Positions 8,502-16,749 of a stretch of DNA of 64,000 nucleotides are shown one piece after another. Below the pieces are notes generated by a model, which worked only from the letters and a program-made list of their open reading frames with translations, had not been told where the DNA came from and ran no database searches. The translations under genes were made by a program, and so were the position numbers. The stretch is from Pectinatus haikarae (lineage in GTDB: Bacteria > Bacillota > Negativicutes > Selenomonadales > Selenomonadaceae): the NCBI RefSeq assembly GCF_030813505.1, contig NZ_JAUSUE010000010.1, one strand, 5' to 3'. Every line of letters starts with the position of its first letter. The stretch's first letter is position 1.

Positions 8502-9200
8502 TTATTTACTGCGTCGTGCTAAAATAGTCGACAGATAATTTGGGACCTGCTTTACTTGTGCTATATCATATATACATTCTTCGTCAGGCAGCCCGCAGCG
8601 GCTTACCATAACGGCGTTATCAGCTAATTTTTTCTTTTTGAGCTCTGTTACTATTTCATCAAAATTTTTATAGACCTTCATGACAACTACATTATCTGAC
8701 ACGGCCAGCACCTTTTTTATCTTTTCGGCATCAGCGGTTGCCGGTATCACACTTATAATATCATTGCCTTCAACAAGAGGATATTCCAACCGGCCTGCTA
8801 TCGCACAAAAAGCCGGTACCCCCGGAATCGTTTTTATTGGCACTGCCTCATTTTTCAGCAGGCGATGAACATAAATATATGTGCTGTAAAACATCGGATC
8901 ACCCAATGTCAAAAAAGCTACATTTTTGCCCTGATTGAGCAGATTCAATATTTCTTCTTTATTCTTCTGCCAGCTCTGAGGAGATTGTTCAAAATGTGTC
9001 ACCATAGGGAATACCTGATAAACGATTTCGACGGCCGGTTTCAGATAGGGACTGGCTATTGATAAGGCAACACTACCATCTTTTTTTTCTGTTTTGGGAG
9101 CTATTATCACATCAACTTTTTCCAATGTTTTTATTGCTTTCATCGTAAGCAGCTCCGGATCGCCCGGGCCGACACCTATCCCATAAAAAATACCTGTCAT
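8502..9200 (-). CDS. cbiL: precorrin-2/cobalt-factor II C20-methyltransferase
   Basis: 232-residue SAM-dependent tetrapyrrole methylase. The N-terminal 'YGIGVGPGDPELLTMKA' (6-22) is the family's SAM-binding loop, and the C-terminal 'VMVSRCGLP' region and general length fit CbiL/CobI. The enzyme methylates C20 of cobalt-sirohydrochlorin in the anaerobic corrin pathway. The start is the ATG at 9200, behind gaggag with 7 bases between; the ATG at 9215 of the longer frame lies upstream of that site. It follows the cobaltochelatase gene, which makes its presumed substrate. Other corrin-ring genes are not in this window. Confidence 0.9.
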   Translation of the reverse strand: MTGIFYGIGVGPGDPELLTMKAIKTLEKVDVIIAPKTEKKDGSVALSIASPYLKPAVEIVYQVFPMVTHFEQSPQSWQKNKEEILNLLNQGKNVAFLTLGDPMFYSTYIYVHRLLKNEAVPIKTIPGVPAFCAIAGRLEYPLVEGNDIISVIPATADAEKIKKVLAVSDNVVVMKVYKNFDEIVTELKKKKLADNAVMVSRCGLPDEECIYDIAQVKQVPNYLSTILARRSK

Positions 9201-9368
9201 CAATATTCTCCTCAAAAATATAATATACTTAACATACAGTCTAAAATTATACAGAAAAGTTTCTCTAAAAGCAAAAATTTTTTAATCTGTCAGATGGCTG
9301 CTGAAATTCCGTGTAGAAAACAATTGCAGTGGATCCCCATAAATGAAATACTCTTTTGCGAAACAGAT

Positions 9369-9406
9369 GACCTTATTCCAAACCGAAAATATTTTGGAAT
9401 AAGGTC
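9369..9406 (-). other. strong hairpin between cbiK and cbiL without T run
   Basis: A perfect 14 bp inverted repeat, GACCTTATTCCAAA paired with TTTGGAATAAGGTC around a 10-base loop, lies 33 bases after the cbiK stop. Neither side has a terminator-like T tract, so it may be an mRNA-stability or processing element that lets transcription continue into cbiL. The role is inferred. Confidence 0.5.
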
Positions 9407-9438
9407 CTATTAAAACTTTCTTTATTTATCCTGCGGAC

Positions 9439-10434
9439 TTACTTTGTTTCCAAGGCGCTCCATGCTTCATTTGCACGTTCCACAAAAATATTGCGCACCG
9501 CTGCATTTTCACCAAGTCCATGGATATATGTTTCCACCTTAAATCCTTCTTTTTCCAAAATTGATTTATGTGATTCAGGTTCAGCTCCTGCCATATCGTT
9601 ATTGGCATGATCACCCGCTACCATCATCATAGGCATAAGTGTTATCTTTTTAATACCTTTTGCCTTTAATTCAGGGATTATAGTTTCCAGATTCGGCCAT
9701 CCTTCTACTGTATACAGATATGTGTTTTTCAATTTCAGCGAATCTATTCTGTCCTGAATGACAGCATAATAAGCATTACTAGGGTCAGGCGTTCCATGTG
9801 CCATAACCAACACGGCTTCGTCTTTTGCTACTTTTGGAAACTGTGTGGAAAATGCTTTCAAAAATTCTATTACATCGTCACGCTGATTTTCCTGTCCCAT
9901 CCAATACATAGCGGAAGTTCCCAATGTCATCTTTTTAAAATCCTTCTTGTATATATCATATACTGCAGAATCATATGCATACTCCATTCCAGGAATAACG
10001 TCCAAAGATGCTATTGCTACGCGCGTGTACCCCTGTGCCTTCAGATCTTTGAGCGCATCTTCCGGCGTAGGAATCGTTATGCCTTCCTTGGCTTTGATTC
10101 TGTCAATAATAATATGTGACGTAAAAGACAGCACAACCTTAGCATCAGGATGAGCCGCCTGAATTTCCTGCACAGTTTTTTCGATCGTTTTTTCTCGGGA
10201 GTCCTTGAACGTAGTCCCAAAGCTCATGACAAGTATCGCATCTTTATTTTCTTCGTTTGCCATCTGAGGATTATTATAAGTGCGCACACCGATTTCAGCC
10301 GCTTGTTTTAAAGCGGGAGTAGCATCTGTGACTTCCGGGTTCAGCTTATAGCTGGCATAGGAAGTAGCCATAAATCCACTTAAAGCAACACACGCCATAG
10401 AAGCGACCAACATTTTTTTCCAATTCGATTTCAT
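9439..10434 (-). CDS. cbiK: exported anaerobic cobaltochelatase CbiK
   Basis: 331 residues. The first about 28 form a clear Sec signal peptide (MKSNWKK, then a hydrophobic core, then a small-residue cleavage zone near 'SYAS'), so the enzyme should act outside the cytoplasm. The rest is a CbiK-type chelatase: 'ILVMSFGTTFKDSREKT' at the domain start, 'VLVMAHGTPDPSNAYY' at the second lobe, and 'LMPMMMVAGDHANNDMAG' with the metal-site His. Cytoplasmic CbiK inserts Co2+ into sirohydrochlorin; a periplasmic version is known in Desulfovibrio. It is the first gene after the cobalamin riboswitch. Whether it makes cobalt-sirohydrochlorin, stores metal or carries heme in this organism is open. Confidence 0.92.
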   Translation of the reverse strand: MKSNWKKMLVASMACVALSGFMATSYASYKLNPEVTDATPALKQAAEIGVRTYNNPQMANEENKDAILVMSFGTTFKDSREKTIEKTVQEIQAAHPDAKVVLSFTSHIIIDRIKAKEGITIPTPEDALKDLKAQGYTRVAIASLDVIPGMEYAYDSAVYDIYKKDFKKMTLGTSAMYWMGQENQRDDVIEFLKAFSTQFPKVAKDEAVLVMAHGTPDPSNAYYAVIQDRIDSLKLKNTYLYTVEGWPNLETIIPELKAKGIKKITLMPMMMVAGDHANNDMAGAEPESHKSILEKEGFKVETYIHGLGENAAVRNIFVERANEAWSALETK

Positions 10435-10524
10435 TTTGACAACACTCTCCTAAAGTTTTTCTTCATTACCATATTCTCAGTGTCAATCACTTTCCCGGCA
10501 AATGTGTGTCGCAGGAAATATCAT

Positions 10525-10563
10525 CAAAATAAAAAACCCTTCATGTAAAATGCAATGAAGGGT
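10525..10563 (-). terminator. rho-independent terminator in the leader of the corrinoid operon
   Basis: On the minus strand, ACCCTTCAT pairs with ATGAAGGGT across a 10-base loop and is followed by six T and a further T-rich stretch. It lies between the cobalamin riboswitch and cbiK, so it probably is the premature terminator used when the riboswitch binds ligand. Confidence 0.8.
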
Positions 10564-10719
10564 ATAATCCGACGAAATCTCAAAAAATTTGTCTGAAAAT
10601 ACCACCTAACCCATCGCTCGCAGGTACCACACAAATAAAACCATATAGGCAGCTTATCCTCAAAACAAACAATAAGTCTGCCTTATGAAGTAAAGCTTTA
10701 TCGTGTAACGGTGATCGAC

Positions 10720-10882
10720 AAACAGGCAGTTCTCCTGGCTCTGAGTCATAGCTCTCCTGCGCCTTCCCATGCAGCTAAACTGTCACAGTGACATTTTGCA
10801 GAATTACTCGTCATTACAGTGGCGGGACCGCGTTGGCTTTATACCAACTTCTCCTTTAAGTCCTTACGGACACCTGTTTCAC
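10720..10882 (-). ncRNA. cobalamin riboswitch
   Basis: Read on the minus strand, the segment has the B12 element in order: the closing helix strand GAAACAGGTG; the TTGGTATAAAGCCAA hairpin; the highly conserved GCGGTCCCGCCACTGTAAT core; AAAATGTCACTG; GGGAAGGCGC; GAGCCAGGAGA; and then GCCTGTTT, which closes P1. It lies about 285 bases before cbiK and should turn down the cbiK-cbiL-importer operon when adenosylcobalamin or a related cobalamin is abundant. The call rests on the conserved core and order of elements seen by eye. Confidence 0.95.
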
Positions 10883-10907
10883 TGATATTAAATTTTTGTC
10901 GTTATTT

Positions 10908-10936
10908 ATGATACAATTAATTTCTTCTATTGTCAA
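10908..10936 (-). promoter_or_regulatory. sigma-70 type promoter of the riboswitch operon
   Basis: On the minus strand a perfect -35 TTGACA (10931-10936) and a -10 TATCAT (10908-10913) are spaced by exactly 17 bases. They lie about 30 bases before the riboswitch 5' end, where the promoter should be. Confidence 0.75.
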
Positions 10937-11122
10937 TGAGGGAATCGTCATTATTTACAAAATAACTGATAAGTACAGAACATACGCTGAAATCAATCTG
11001 CTTTTCTCATGCCTGCAGCAAAGGAACCGATAAAACATGATTTTAGACTAGAGGTATATCGTAAAATATTATATAATTGCTAATATGATATTAATTTCTC
11101 CACAACAAAAGGAACTGTTTAA

Positions 11123-11722
11123 ATGGAACAATACTCGACTATTTTTTTGGAATTTATTGCTTCATGGGGATATCTGGCAATAGCTCTGCTCATGGCTGTA
11201 GAAAATGCCTGCATCCCCATCCCCAGTGAGCTTATTCTCGGTTTTGCCGGCTATCTTGTATCTATTGGGCATATTGATTTTGCAGAGGCAGTTGCAGCAG
11301 GAATGGCCGGCGGTATGGCAGGTTCTATAGTCACATATTATATTGGATATTGGGGAGGCCGTCCTTTTATCAATAAATATGGCAAATATTTTTTTATGAA
11401 GCAATCGCATATTGACACCGCACAGCGCTGGTTCGACAAGTACGGCATAAAGGCTGTTTTTTTCAGTCGGCTCCTGCCCGTCGTACGCACCTTCATTTCT
11501 CTTCCTGCAGGATTCGCCGGCGTAGATATGAAAAAATTTATTTTATTTACCTTTGCCGGTTCTCTTCCATGGACTATCCTCATCATCTATATAGGCATAC
11601 TGCTTGGTGACAACTGGAAAAAAATGCTCGCCATCGGTCACGAATTCAGCCTGATAATCTCTGCGATCATCATCCTGGCAGTATTATATTTGTATTTTCG
11701 TCATCGTAAAAAACAAAAATAA
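11123..11722 (+). CDS. DedA/SNARE-associated family membrane protein
   Basis: 199 residues and about five hydrophobic segments. The DedA signature is clear: 'ENACIPIPSELILGFAGYL' near the N-terminus, then 'GGMAGSIVTYYIGYWGGR' and 'FFSRLLPVVRTFISLPAG', and a basic C-terminal tail. Members act at the cytoplasmic membrane as flippases or transporters of undecaprenyl phosphate and phospholipids. The ribosome binding site is aaaggaac, 6 bases before the ATG. Its stop is 20 bases before the larC start, so the two may be cotranscribed. The exact substrate is not readable. Confidence 0.9.
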   Translation: MEQYSTIFLEFIASWGYLAIALLMAVENACIPIPSELILGFAGYLVSIGHIDFAEAVAAGMAGGMAGSIVTYYIGYWGGRPFINKYGKYFFMKQSHIDTAQRWFDKYGIKAVFFSRLLPVVRTFISLPAGFAGVDMKKFILFTFAGSLPWTILIIYIGILLGDNWKKMLAIGHEFSLIISAIIILAVLYLYFRHRKKQK

Positions 11723-11742
11723 TTTCTATTTGGAGTGATTTA

Positions 11743-12927
11743 ATGAAAGCAATATATCTTGATTGTTTTTCCGGCGTAAGCGGCAATATGCTGATCGGCG
11801 CATTGCTGGATGCCGGAGTACCTGGAGAATATCTTGAATCTCAGCTGAAAAAACTACGTTTACCGGACGAATATTCCCTGCTCATAGAAAATACCAATAA
11901 AAACGGCGTAAATGCAACATATTTTAATGTTGTTCTTTGCAAAGCGCACTCTGCTCACAGGACCTTGTCCGATATCCAGGAAATTATCATCAAATCTTTA
12001 CTGAGCGAAAATGTTCAGGATACTGCGTTATCCGTCTTCAGCAGCCTGGCTGAGGCTGAAGCGAAAATACACGGTACCGACACTAAATCAGTACATTTCC
12101 ATGAAGTAGGAGCCGTAGATGCGATCATAGATATTGTTGGTGCAGCAATATGTCTTGAATATCTGGATATAAAAAATATTTTCGTAGGCAATCTGCATAC
12201 CGGCACTGGTTTTATCAATTGCGAACACGGACAGCTGCCTGTTCCTGCTCCTGCGACAGCGGAACTGCTGAAAGGTTTTGAGCTGAAAAGCGGTCCGGCG
12301 GAAAAGGAACTGATAACGCCTACCGGCGCCGCCATAATAAAAACATTAGCAAAAAAAGGCTCCGTTTTGCAGAATTTTTCTTACGACAAAATAGCCTACG
12401 GTGCCGGCACCTGGGATTTACCGCATCCGAATGTTCTGCGCGTATACATAAAAGAAACCTGTGAAAGTACAAGTATAGATAAGCTTATTCTTCTGGAAGC
12501 CAATATAGACGATATGAGCCCTCAGATTTTCAGCTATGCCTCCGAAAAATTATTTGACGCCGGAGCACTTGATGTATGGGTCACTCCTATTATGATGAAG
12601 AAAAATCGTCCCGGACAAATGCTTTCTGTACTGGCAAAAGAAAACGATTATACGACTGTGTGCGATATAGTTTTTAGCGAAACTACTACTCTTGGCATGC
12701 GTGTCAGTGAAACAGACCGGGTTGCTCTTGACAGAGAAATCAAAGTTGTTTCCACTGCTTACGGCCTCGTTCATTGCAAGGTTGCCCGATACAAGGGAAA
12801 AGTCAGTAATATTTCTGCCGAATATGATGACTGTCGGCAGCTTGCGGCAAAAAAAAGCGTCCCTATCAGAGAGGTTCAGCATGAAGCCTTGCGCATAGCC
12901 TATTACCTTGCAGAAAACAATAAATGA
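11743..12927 (+). CDS. larC: nickel-pincer cofactor biosynthesis protein LarC
   Basis: 394-residue LarC (formerly DUF111). The N-terminal half has 'DCFSGVSGNMLIGALLDAG' (7-25), 'VHFHEVGAVDAIIDIVGAA' and 'LITPTGAAIIKTL'. The C-terminal half has 'EANIDDMSPQIFSYASEKL', 'MMKKNRPGQMLSVL' and 'ETTTLGMRVSETDR'. LarC inserts Ni into the pyridinium-bisthiocarboxylate nucleotide for lactate racemase and related LarA enzymes, using CTP. In several species larC is split and needs a programmed frameshift; here it is one uninterrupted frame. LarB, LarE and LarA are not in the window. The ribosome binding site is ttggag, 8 bases before the ATG. Confidence 0.93.
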   Translation: MKAIYLDCFSGVSGNMLIGALLDAGVPGEYLESQLKKLRLPDEYSLLIENTNKNGVNATYFNVVLCKAHSAHRTLSDIQEIIIKSLLSENVQDTALSVFSSLAEAEAKIHGTDTKSVHFHEVGAVDAIIDIVGAAICLEYLDIKNIFVGNLHTGTGFINCEHGQLPVPAPATAELLKGFELKSGPAEKELITPTGAAIIKTLAKKGSVLQNFSYDKIAYGAGTWDLPHPNVLRVYIKETCESTSIDKLILLEANIDDMSPQIFSYASEKLFDAGALDVWVTPIMMKKNRPGQMLSVLAKENDYTTVCDIVFSETTTLGMRVSETDRVALDREIKVVSTAYGLVHCKVARYKGKVSNISAEYDDCRQLAAKKSVPIREVQHEALRIAYYLAENNK

Positions 12928-12979
12928 TTTCTTCCCACATTCCAAATGAAGCTTATTGCCTCTGCCATATCACTACAGA

Positions 12980-13018
12980 AACAGACAGCAGCAATTATCA
13001 ATTGCTGCTGTCTGTTTT
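12980..13018. terminator. bidirectional terminator between convergent genes
   Basis: A near-perfect inverted repeat ACAGACAGCAGCAAT/ATTGCTGCTGTCTGT with a 5-base loop is followed by GTTTTCT on the plus side. It lies between larC (+) and the secreted protein gene (-). Confidence 0.8.
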
Positions 13019-13498
13019 CTATTCATTTTTTACTGTCTCTTGGTTTTCAGTGACATACTGTGCGACCGCAGAAAATCTTGACCATCCGACAGTTCCCGGT
13101 TTGACTGTATACCAAACCAGATATGTCGGTGCTGTGCTCCAACGTTTCTCCCCGCTGCTTTTATAGAAAGTTTCCTCACCGAGCAGCAATGTACTATTTT
13201 CTAAATTAATTTTGCAGTCAGTGATGCTGTAATACCCATTTTCCAACGTGCCGGAATCCCGATTGATCCTTTTTTCTTTGTAAGCAACAATATTTTTGTT
13301 TATGCTGCCATTTTTCTCAGTATCATAATGCAGCGATGTTTTATCAAAATAAAAAATGTCATCATTTCCATGTCCGAGGACAATCGGTATCCAGTCATCC
13401 TGAGCAGCAGCCTCCTGCTGCTCATCAGCCGATGCGGATACTGCAAAAAGCAGGACCAGGCTGAATATAAATGCCGCTAATTTTTTTCTCATACGCAT
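13019..13498 (-). CDS. secreted small protein, surface-adhesin-E-like
   Basis: 159 residues with a Sec signal peptide (MRMRKK, hydrophobic stretch, cleavage near 'VSASA'). The mature domain opens with 'DWIPIVLGHGNDDIFYFD' and continues as alternating beta strands ending in 'WYTVKPGTVGWSRFSAVAQYV'. The pattern of a Trp near the start, a Tyr/Phe-Asp pair and a short beta-rich domain resembles the small surface-adhesin E-like domain (about 120 residues) frequent in Negativicutes and Proteobacteria. The match is by pattern only. The start at 13498 follows ggaggag; the frame is open to 13516. No partner gene is evident. Confidence 0.6.
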   Translation of the reverse strand: MRMRKKLAAFIFSLVLLFAVSASADEQQEAAAQDDWIPIVLGHGNDDIFYFDKTSLHYDTEKNGSINKNIVAYKEKRINRDSGTLENGYYSITDCKINLENSTLLLGEETFYKSSGEKRWSTAPTYLVWYTVKPGTVGWSRFSAVAQYVTENQETVKNE

Positions 13499-13623
13499 AT
13501 CGCTCCTCCAAAACATTTTGTTTTTTAAAAAAACCGCTTGTCTGAATCATTTATCCATATGCTATTTTTGTTAATTATATCATATATCTTTTAAGTATGC
13601 TAAAATTACAAAGGGTGATACCT

Positions 13624-13851
13624 ATGACTGAAAATGATAACAAAAAAAACAGATCAACACTGCAAATTTTCGGACGTGTCAGCGGTCTGGGCATTAGTTT
13701 TGCACTCATCATATGCGTGACGGCTTTTCTCGGCTACAAGGCTGATCTGTTTTTTTCAACCGAACCTATACTGACATGCATAGGCACTATAGCCGGTTTT
13801 CTTCTTGCATTAGTGAGCATTTATCAAATTATAAAGAAAGATGTTTTATGA
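13624..13851 (+). CDS. AtpZ/AtpI-like small membrane protein
   Basis: 75 residues: a short charged N-terminus and two transmembrane helices (about 17-40 and 46-68) with 'GRVSGLGISFALIICVTAFLG' (not quoted in full) and 'GTIAGFLLALVSIYQI'. This is the layout of AtpZ/AtpI-type proteins, which normally precede the F-type ATP synthase operon and help c-ring assembly or Mg2+ supply. Here no atp genes follow; instead the stop overlaps the next start by four bases (ATGA). The start is the ATG at 13624 behind aaagggtg. Function at this site is unknown; AtpZ is the closest resemblance. Confidence 0.6.
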   Translation: MTENDNKKNRSTLQIFGRVSGLGISFALIICVTAFLGYKADLFFSTEPILTCIGTIAGFLLALVSIYQIIKKDVL

Positions 13852-14708
13852 TAAAATTCACCGTTCCTGATGGACACAAAGAACAAAAGCTCCGTTATTT
13901 TTTAGCTTCTCATGCTAAAGTATCTACAAATTTATGGCGAAAAATCAAATGGCACGGCAGCCTCTGCATAAACAATATCCCTGTCCGCGCAGCTGATGCC
14001 TTTGTAAAGGCAGGAGATACGGTCAGTTACGAGCTTGAGCAAACTTCTTCTATAGTTCCCTGCAACAAACCGCTCAACATAGTTTATGAAGATGAATGGC
14101 TTTTGATTATCGATAAGCCTGCCGATATGATAATTCATCCTACAAGTAAAATATGCAGTGATACCTTGGTAAATATCATTGCAGGCTATTATATGCAAAC
14201 CGGTCAGACAGCCGGCTGCCATCCCGTTTACCGCTTGGACCGCAATACGACAGGTCTTATAATAATCGCCAAGCAGCCGCAGATACAATATTATTTATCA
14301 GCATCGCATGACAGAATTTGCCGTTTATACAAAGCCGTCGTAAAAGACCATCCGCATCCTTATGAAGCCATGCTCTGCAGCTCTATAGGACGCAAACCGG
14401 AAAGTATTATCGAACGAATGATAATGCCCGGCGGACAGCCTGCTCTCACTCGCTACAAAGTCCTGAAAACTATGCAAAACCGCAGTCTGATCGAACTCAA
14501 GCTTTATACGGGGCGCACTCACCAGATACGTGTGCACATGGCAGCGGACGGGCATCCGCTTCTTGGTGATGATCTATATGGCGGTGACTGCAGCCTTATC
14601 GATCGCCAGGCCCTGCATGCATATAAAGTAATATTCAATCATCCGATAAATAACAAACAGATCCATATTTCATCCGATCTGCCTCCGGATATGATGCAGC
14701 TGCTATAA
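13848..14708 (+). CDS. RluA-family pseudouridine synthase
   Basis: 286 residues. A short S4-like N-terminal region (about 1-60, 'KLRYFLASHAKVSTNLWRKI') is followed by the catalytic domain. The catalytic Asp lies in 'HPVYRLDRNTTGLIIIAKQ' (motif HRLDRxTSG-like, around 125-143). Later motifs 'IVYEDEWLLIIDKPADM' and 'LIELKLYTGRTHQIRVHMA' are typical of RluA/RluD enzymes that isomerise uridines in 23S rRNA or tRNA. The canonical His of HRLD is replaced by Tyr (VYRLD), which is common in RluA types. The start overlaps the previous stop (ATGA), so translation is coupled. The target uridine is not known. Confidence 0.9.
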   Translation: MIKFTVPDGHKEQKLRYFLASHAKVSTNLWRKIKWHGSLCINNIPVRAADAFVKAGDTVSYELEQTSSIVPCNKPLNIVYEDEWLLIIDKPADMIIHPTSKICSDTLVNIIAGYYMQTGQTAGCHPVYRLDRNTTGLIIIAKQPQIQYYLSASHDRICRLYKAVVKDHPHPYEAMLCSSIGRKPESIIERMIMPGGQPALTRYKVLKTMQNRSLIELKLYTGRTHQIRVHMAADGHPLLGDDLYGGDCSLIDRQALHAYKVIFNHPINNKQIHISSDLPPDMMQLL

Positions 14709-14839
14709 TCAAACCGCAGTGGATTTTTAGCCTGCAATCCTGTATAATTGAAAGTATTGATTATTTCAGATGAATATTGATTCAACCGAAATAAGAACTC
14801 TGTTTATATTAATAAAATTTAGAAAGGTGCGGCTGCTAT

Positions 14840-15847
14840 ATGTTTAAATCAAAAAATTTAAAATTTGCTGCATTAGGTCTTACTGCCTTTTTAACTGCAG
14901 GCATTATCTCCGGCTGCGGCTCACAAACTGCCGACAATTCTTCCGGTGGTAAAAAAACTTTTAAAATAGGTGTCGTTCAGCTGGTAGAGCACAATGCGCT
15001 GGATGCTGCCAACAAGGGGTTTATTGCCGGTCTGAAAGAACGCGGCTATGAAGAGGGAAAAAATATTACTGTCGATCAGCAGAATGCACAGGCTGACCAA
15101 TCCAATTTGAAAAATATTGCTCAGCGCTTTGTTGCCGACAAGGATGATTTGATTTGTGCCATTGCTACTCCCGCGGCGCAGTCAGTTGCCAATGTCACCA
15201 AGGACATCCCCATTGTAGGCACTGCTATCACCGACTATAAGCTTGCAAAACTGGTTGCCTCAAATGAAAAGCCCGGCGGTAATGTAACCGGCACGACCGA
15301 CGGCGGCCCTGTTGAAAAACAAATCGACCTTCTTCTAAAATTGTTTCCCAATACCAAAACCATTGGTACTGTATATTCTTCCAGCGAAATAAACTCAGAA
15401 ATCCAAGTCAACAGGATGAAAGCATATGCCGAATCCAAGGGCCTGAAGGTGGAAACCGCAACTGTTTCCACAGTAAATGACATACAGCAGGCTGCACAAA
15501 GTCTGGTAGGTAAAGCAGATGTATTTTATGAACCCACCGATAATGTCATCGCATCGGCAATGCCTACGTTGGCTTCTATAACGGATGCCGCTAAAATCCC
15601 TGTTATTTGTGCGGAACCAAACATGGTTAAGCAGGGCGGTTTTGCCACTTATGGCATAGATTATTATAAATTGGGTGTACAGACAGGATACATGGCTGCC
15701 GATATTTTAGACGGAAAAGCAAAACCTGCCGATATGCCTATTCAAACAGCCAACGATTTAAAAGTGACTGTGAACAAGAAAAATGCTGCCGCTCTGGGCA
15801 TTACTGTCCCTGACGATGTTCTGCAGGGCGCGGACATCATAGAATAA
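14840..15847 (+). CDS. ABC transporter substrate-binding lipoprotein (PF04392 type)
   Basis: 335 residues. A lipoprotein signal ends at a lipobox near 'IISGC', with the lipidated Cys at about 26. The mature protein has a two-lobe periplasmic binding fold with 'FKIGVVQLVEHNALDAANKG', 'IATPAAQSVANVTKDIPIV' and 'EPNMVKQGGFATYGIDYYKLG'. These mark the ABC_sub_bind family that includes the tryptophan-type TrpX binding proteins. The ribosome binding site aaaggtg lies 10 bases before the ATG. It is followed after 20 bases by its permease and then its ATPase. An aromatic amino acid is a plausible ligand, but no tryptophan T-box is visible upstream, so the ligand is open. Confidence 0.88.
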   Translation: MFKSKNLKFAALGLTAFLTAGIISGCGSQTADNSSGGKKTFKIGVVQLVEHNALDAANKGFIAGLKERGYEEGKNITVDQQNAQADQSNLKNIAQRFVADKDDLICAIATPAAQSVANVTKDIPIVGTAITDYKLAKLVASNEKPGGNVTGTTDGGPVEKQIDLLLKLFPNTKTIGTVYSSSEINSEIQVNRMKAYAESKGLKVETATVSTVNDIQQAAQSLVGKADVFYEPTDNVIASAMPTLASITDAAKIPVICAEPNMVKQGGFATYGIDYYKLGVQTGYMAADILDGKAKPADMPIQTANDLKVTVNKKNAAALGITVPDDVLQGADIIE

Positions 15848-15867
15848 ATTCAATTAGGAGAATTACT

Positions 15868-16749
15868 TTGGATCTCATTATCCCTACAATATCACAAGGA
15901 CTTTTATGGTCTGTAATGTCCATCGGTGTATATCTTACCTTTCGTGTACTGGACATTGCGGATTTAACAGTGGAAGGAAGCTTTCCCTTGGGAGGTGCAG
16001 TAGCCGCAGCACTTCTGACGATTGGCTATAATCCGATCAGTGCTATTTTAGCGGCCTGTGCCGCCGGAATGCTCAGTGGTGTCGTTACCGGCTTTCTTCA
16101 CACAAAGCTGAAAATTCCTGCACTGCTTGCCGGAATTTTATCAATGATCGCTCTTTATTCTGTCAATCTGCGTATAATGGGCAAAGCCAATCTTTCGCTT
16201 TTACAGATTGATACGGTTTTTACTATTTTCCCCGCTTCATTCGATAATCAGACTATGGTTCTGCTCGTCGGCCTTGTTATCGTATTAATAGTCGGCATAA
16301 TCAACTATTGGTTTTTCGGCACGGAAATCGGTGCTGCCATAAGAGCCACCGGCTTCAATCAGCATATGATACGCGCTAATGGCGTAAACACAAACATCAC
16401 AATCATATTGGGCCTGCTGATGAGCAACGGCTTAGTCGCTGTTTCGGGAGCGCTGGTCGCTCAAAGCAACGGATTTGCCGATGTGGGCATGGGTGTAGGC
16501 ACTATCGTCATCGGGCTTGCCTCCGTAATTATTGGTGAAGTACTCTTTGGCACTAAAAGCTTCAGAAACTGTCTTATTTCTGTTGTACTCGGTTCGATTG
16601 TTTATCGCGTAGTTATCGCCATCGTTCTGCAGTTAGGAATGCCGCCGAACGATTTAAAGCTTTTCACCGCGGTTCTTGTAACCTTGGCACTTTCTCTGCC
16701 CTTATTCAAAGCTAAGTTCAACAGCAAAAAGAGAAGGGTGGCAGGATAA
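15868..16749 (+). CDS. ABC transporter permease (BPD_transp_2 type)
   Basis: 293-residue membrane protein of about eight or nine helices. 'GVYLTFRVLDIADLTVEGSF' near the N-terminus and 'VNTNITIILGLLMSNGLVA' in the second half are hallmark segments of the YtrF/TrpY-like permeases that work with PF04392 binding proteins. The start is TTG behind taggag with 7 bases between. The stop shares one base with the ATPase start (TAATG). It forms the membrane channel of the 14840-17543 importer. Confidence 0.9.
   Translation: MDLIIPTISQGLLWSVMSIGVYLTFRVLDIADLTVEGSFPLGGAVAAALLTIGYNPISAILAACAAGMLSGVVTGFLHTKLKIPALLAGILSMIALYSVNLRIMGKANLSLLQIDTVFTIFPASFDNQTMVLLVGLVIVLIVGIINYWFFGTEIGAAIRATGFNQHMIRANGVNTNITIILGLLMSNGLVAVSGALVAQSNGFADVGMGVGTIVIGLASVIIGEVLFGTKSFRNCLISVVLGSIVYRVVIAIVLQLGMPPNDLKLFTAVLVTLALSLPLFKAKFNSKKRRVAG

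Noticed and set aside
13776..13847. Upstream extension of the RluA-family gene
   Set aside because: Overlaps the AtpZ-like gene; the ATGA junction at 13848 gives a natural coupled start.
14709..14839. T-box or other riboswitch before the TrpX-like importer
   Set aside because: The 131-base gap shows no T-box core sequence (TGGNACC-type) and no obvious aptamer.
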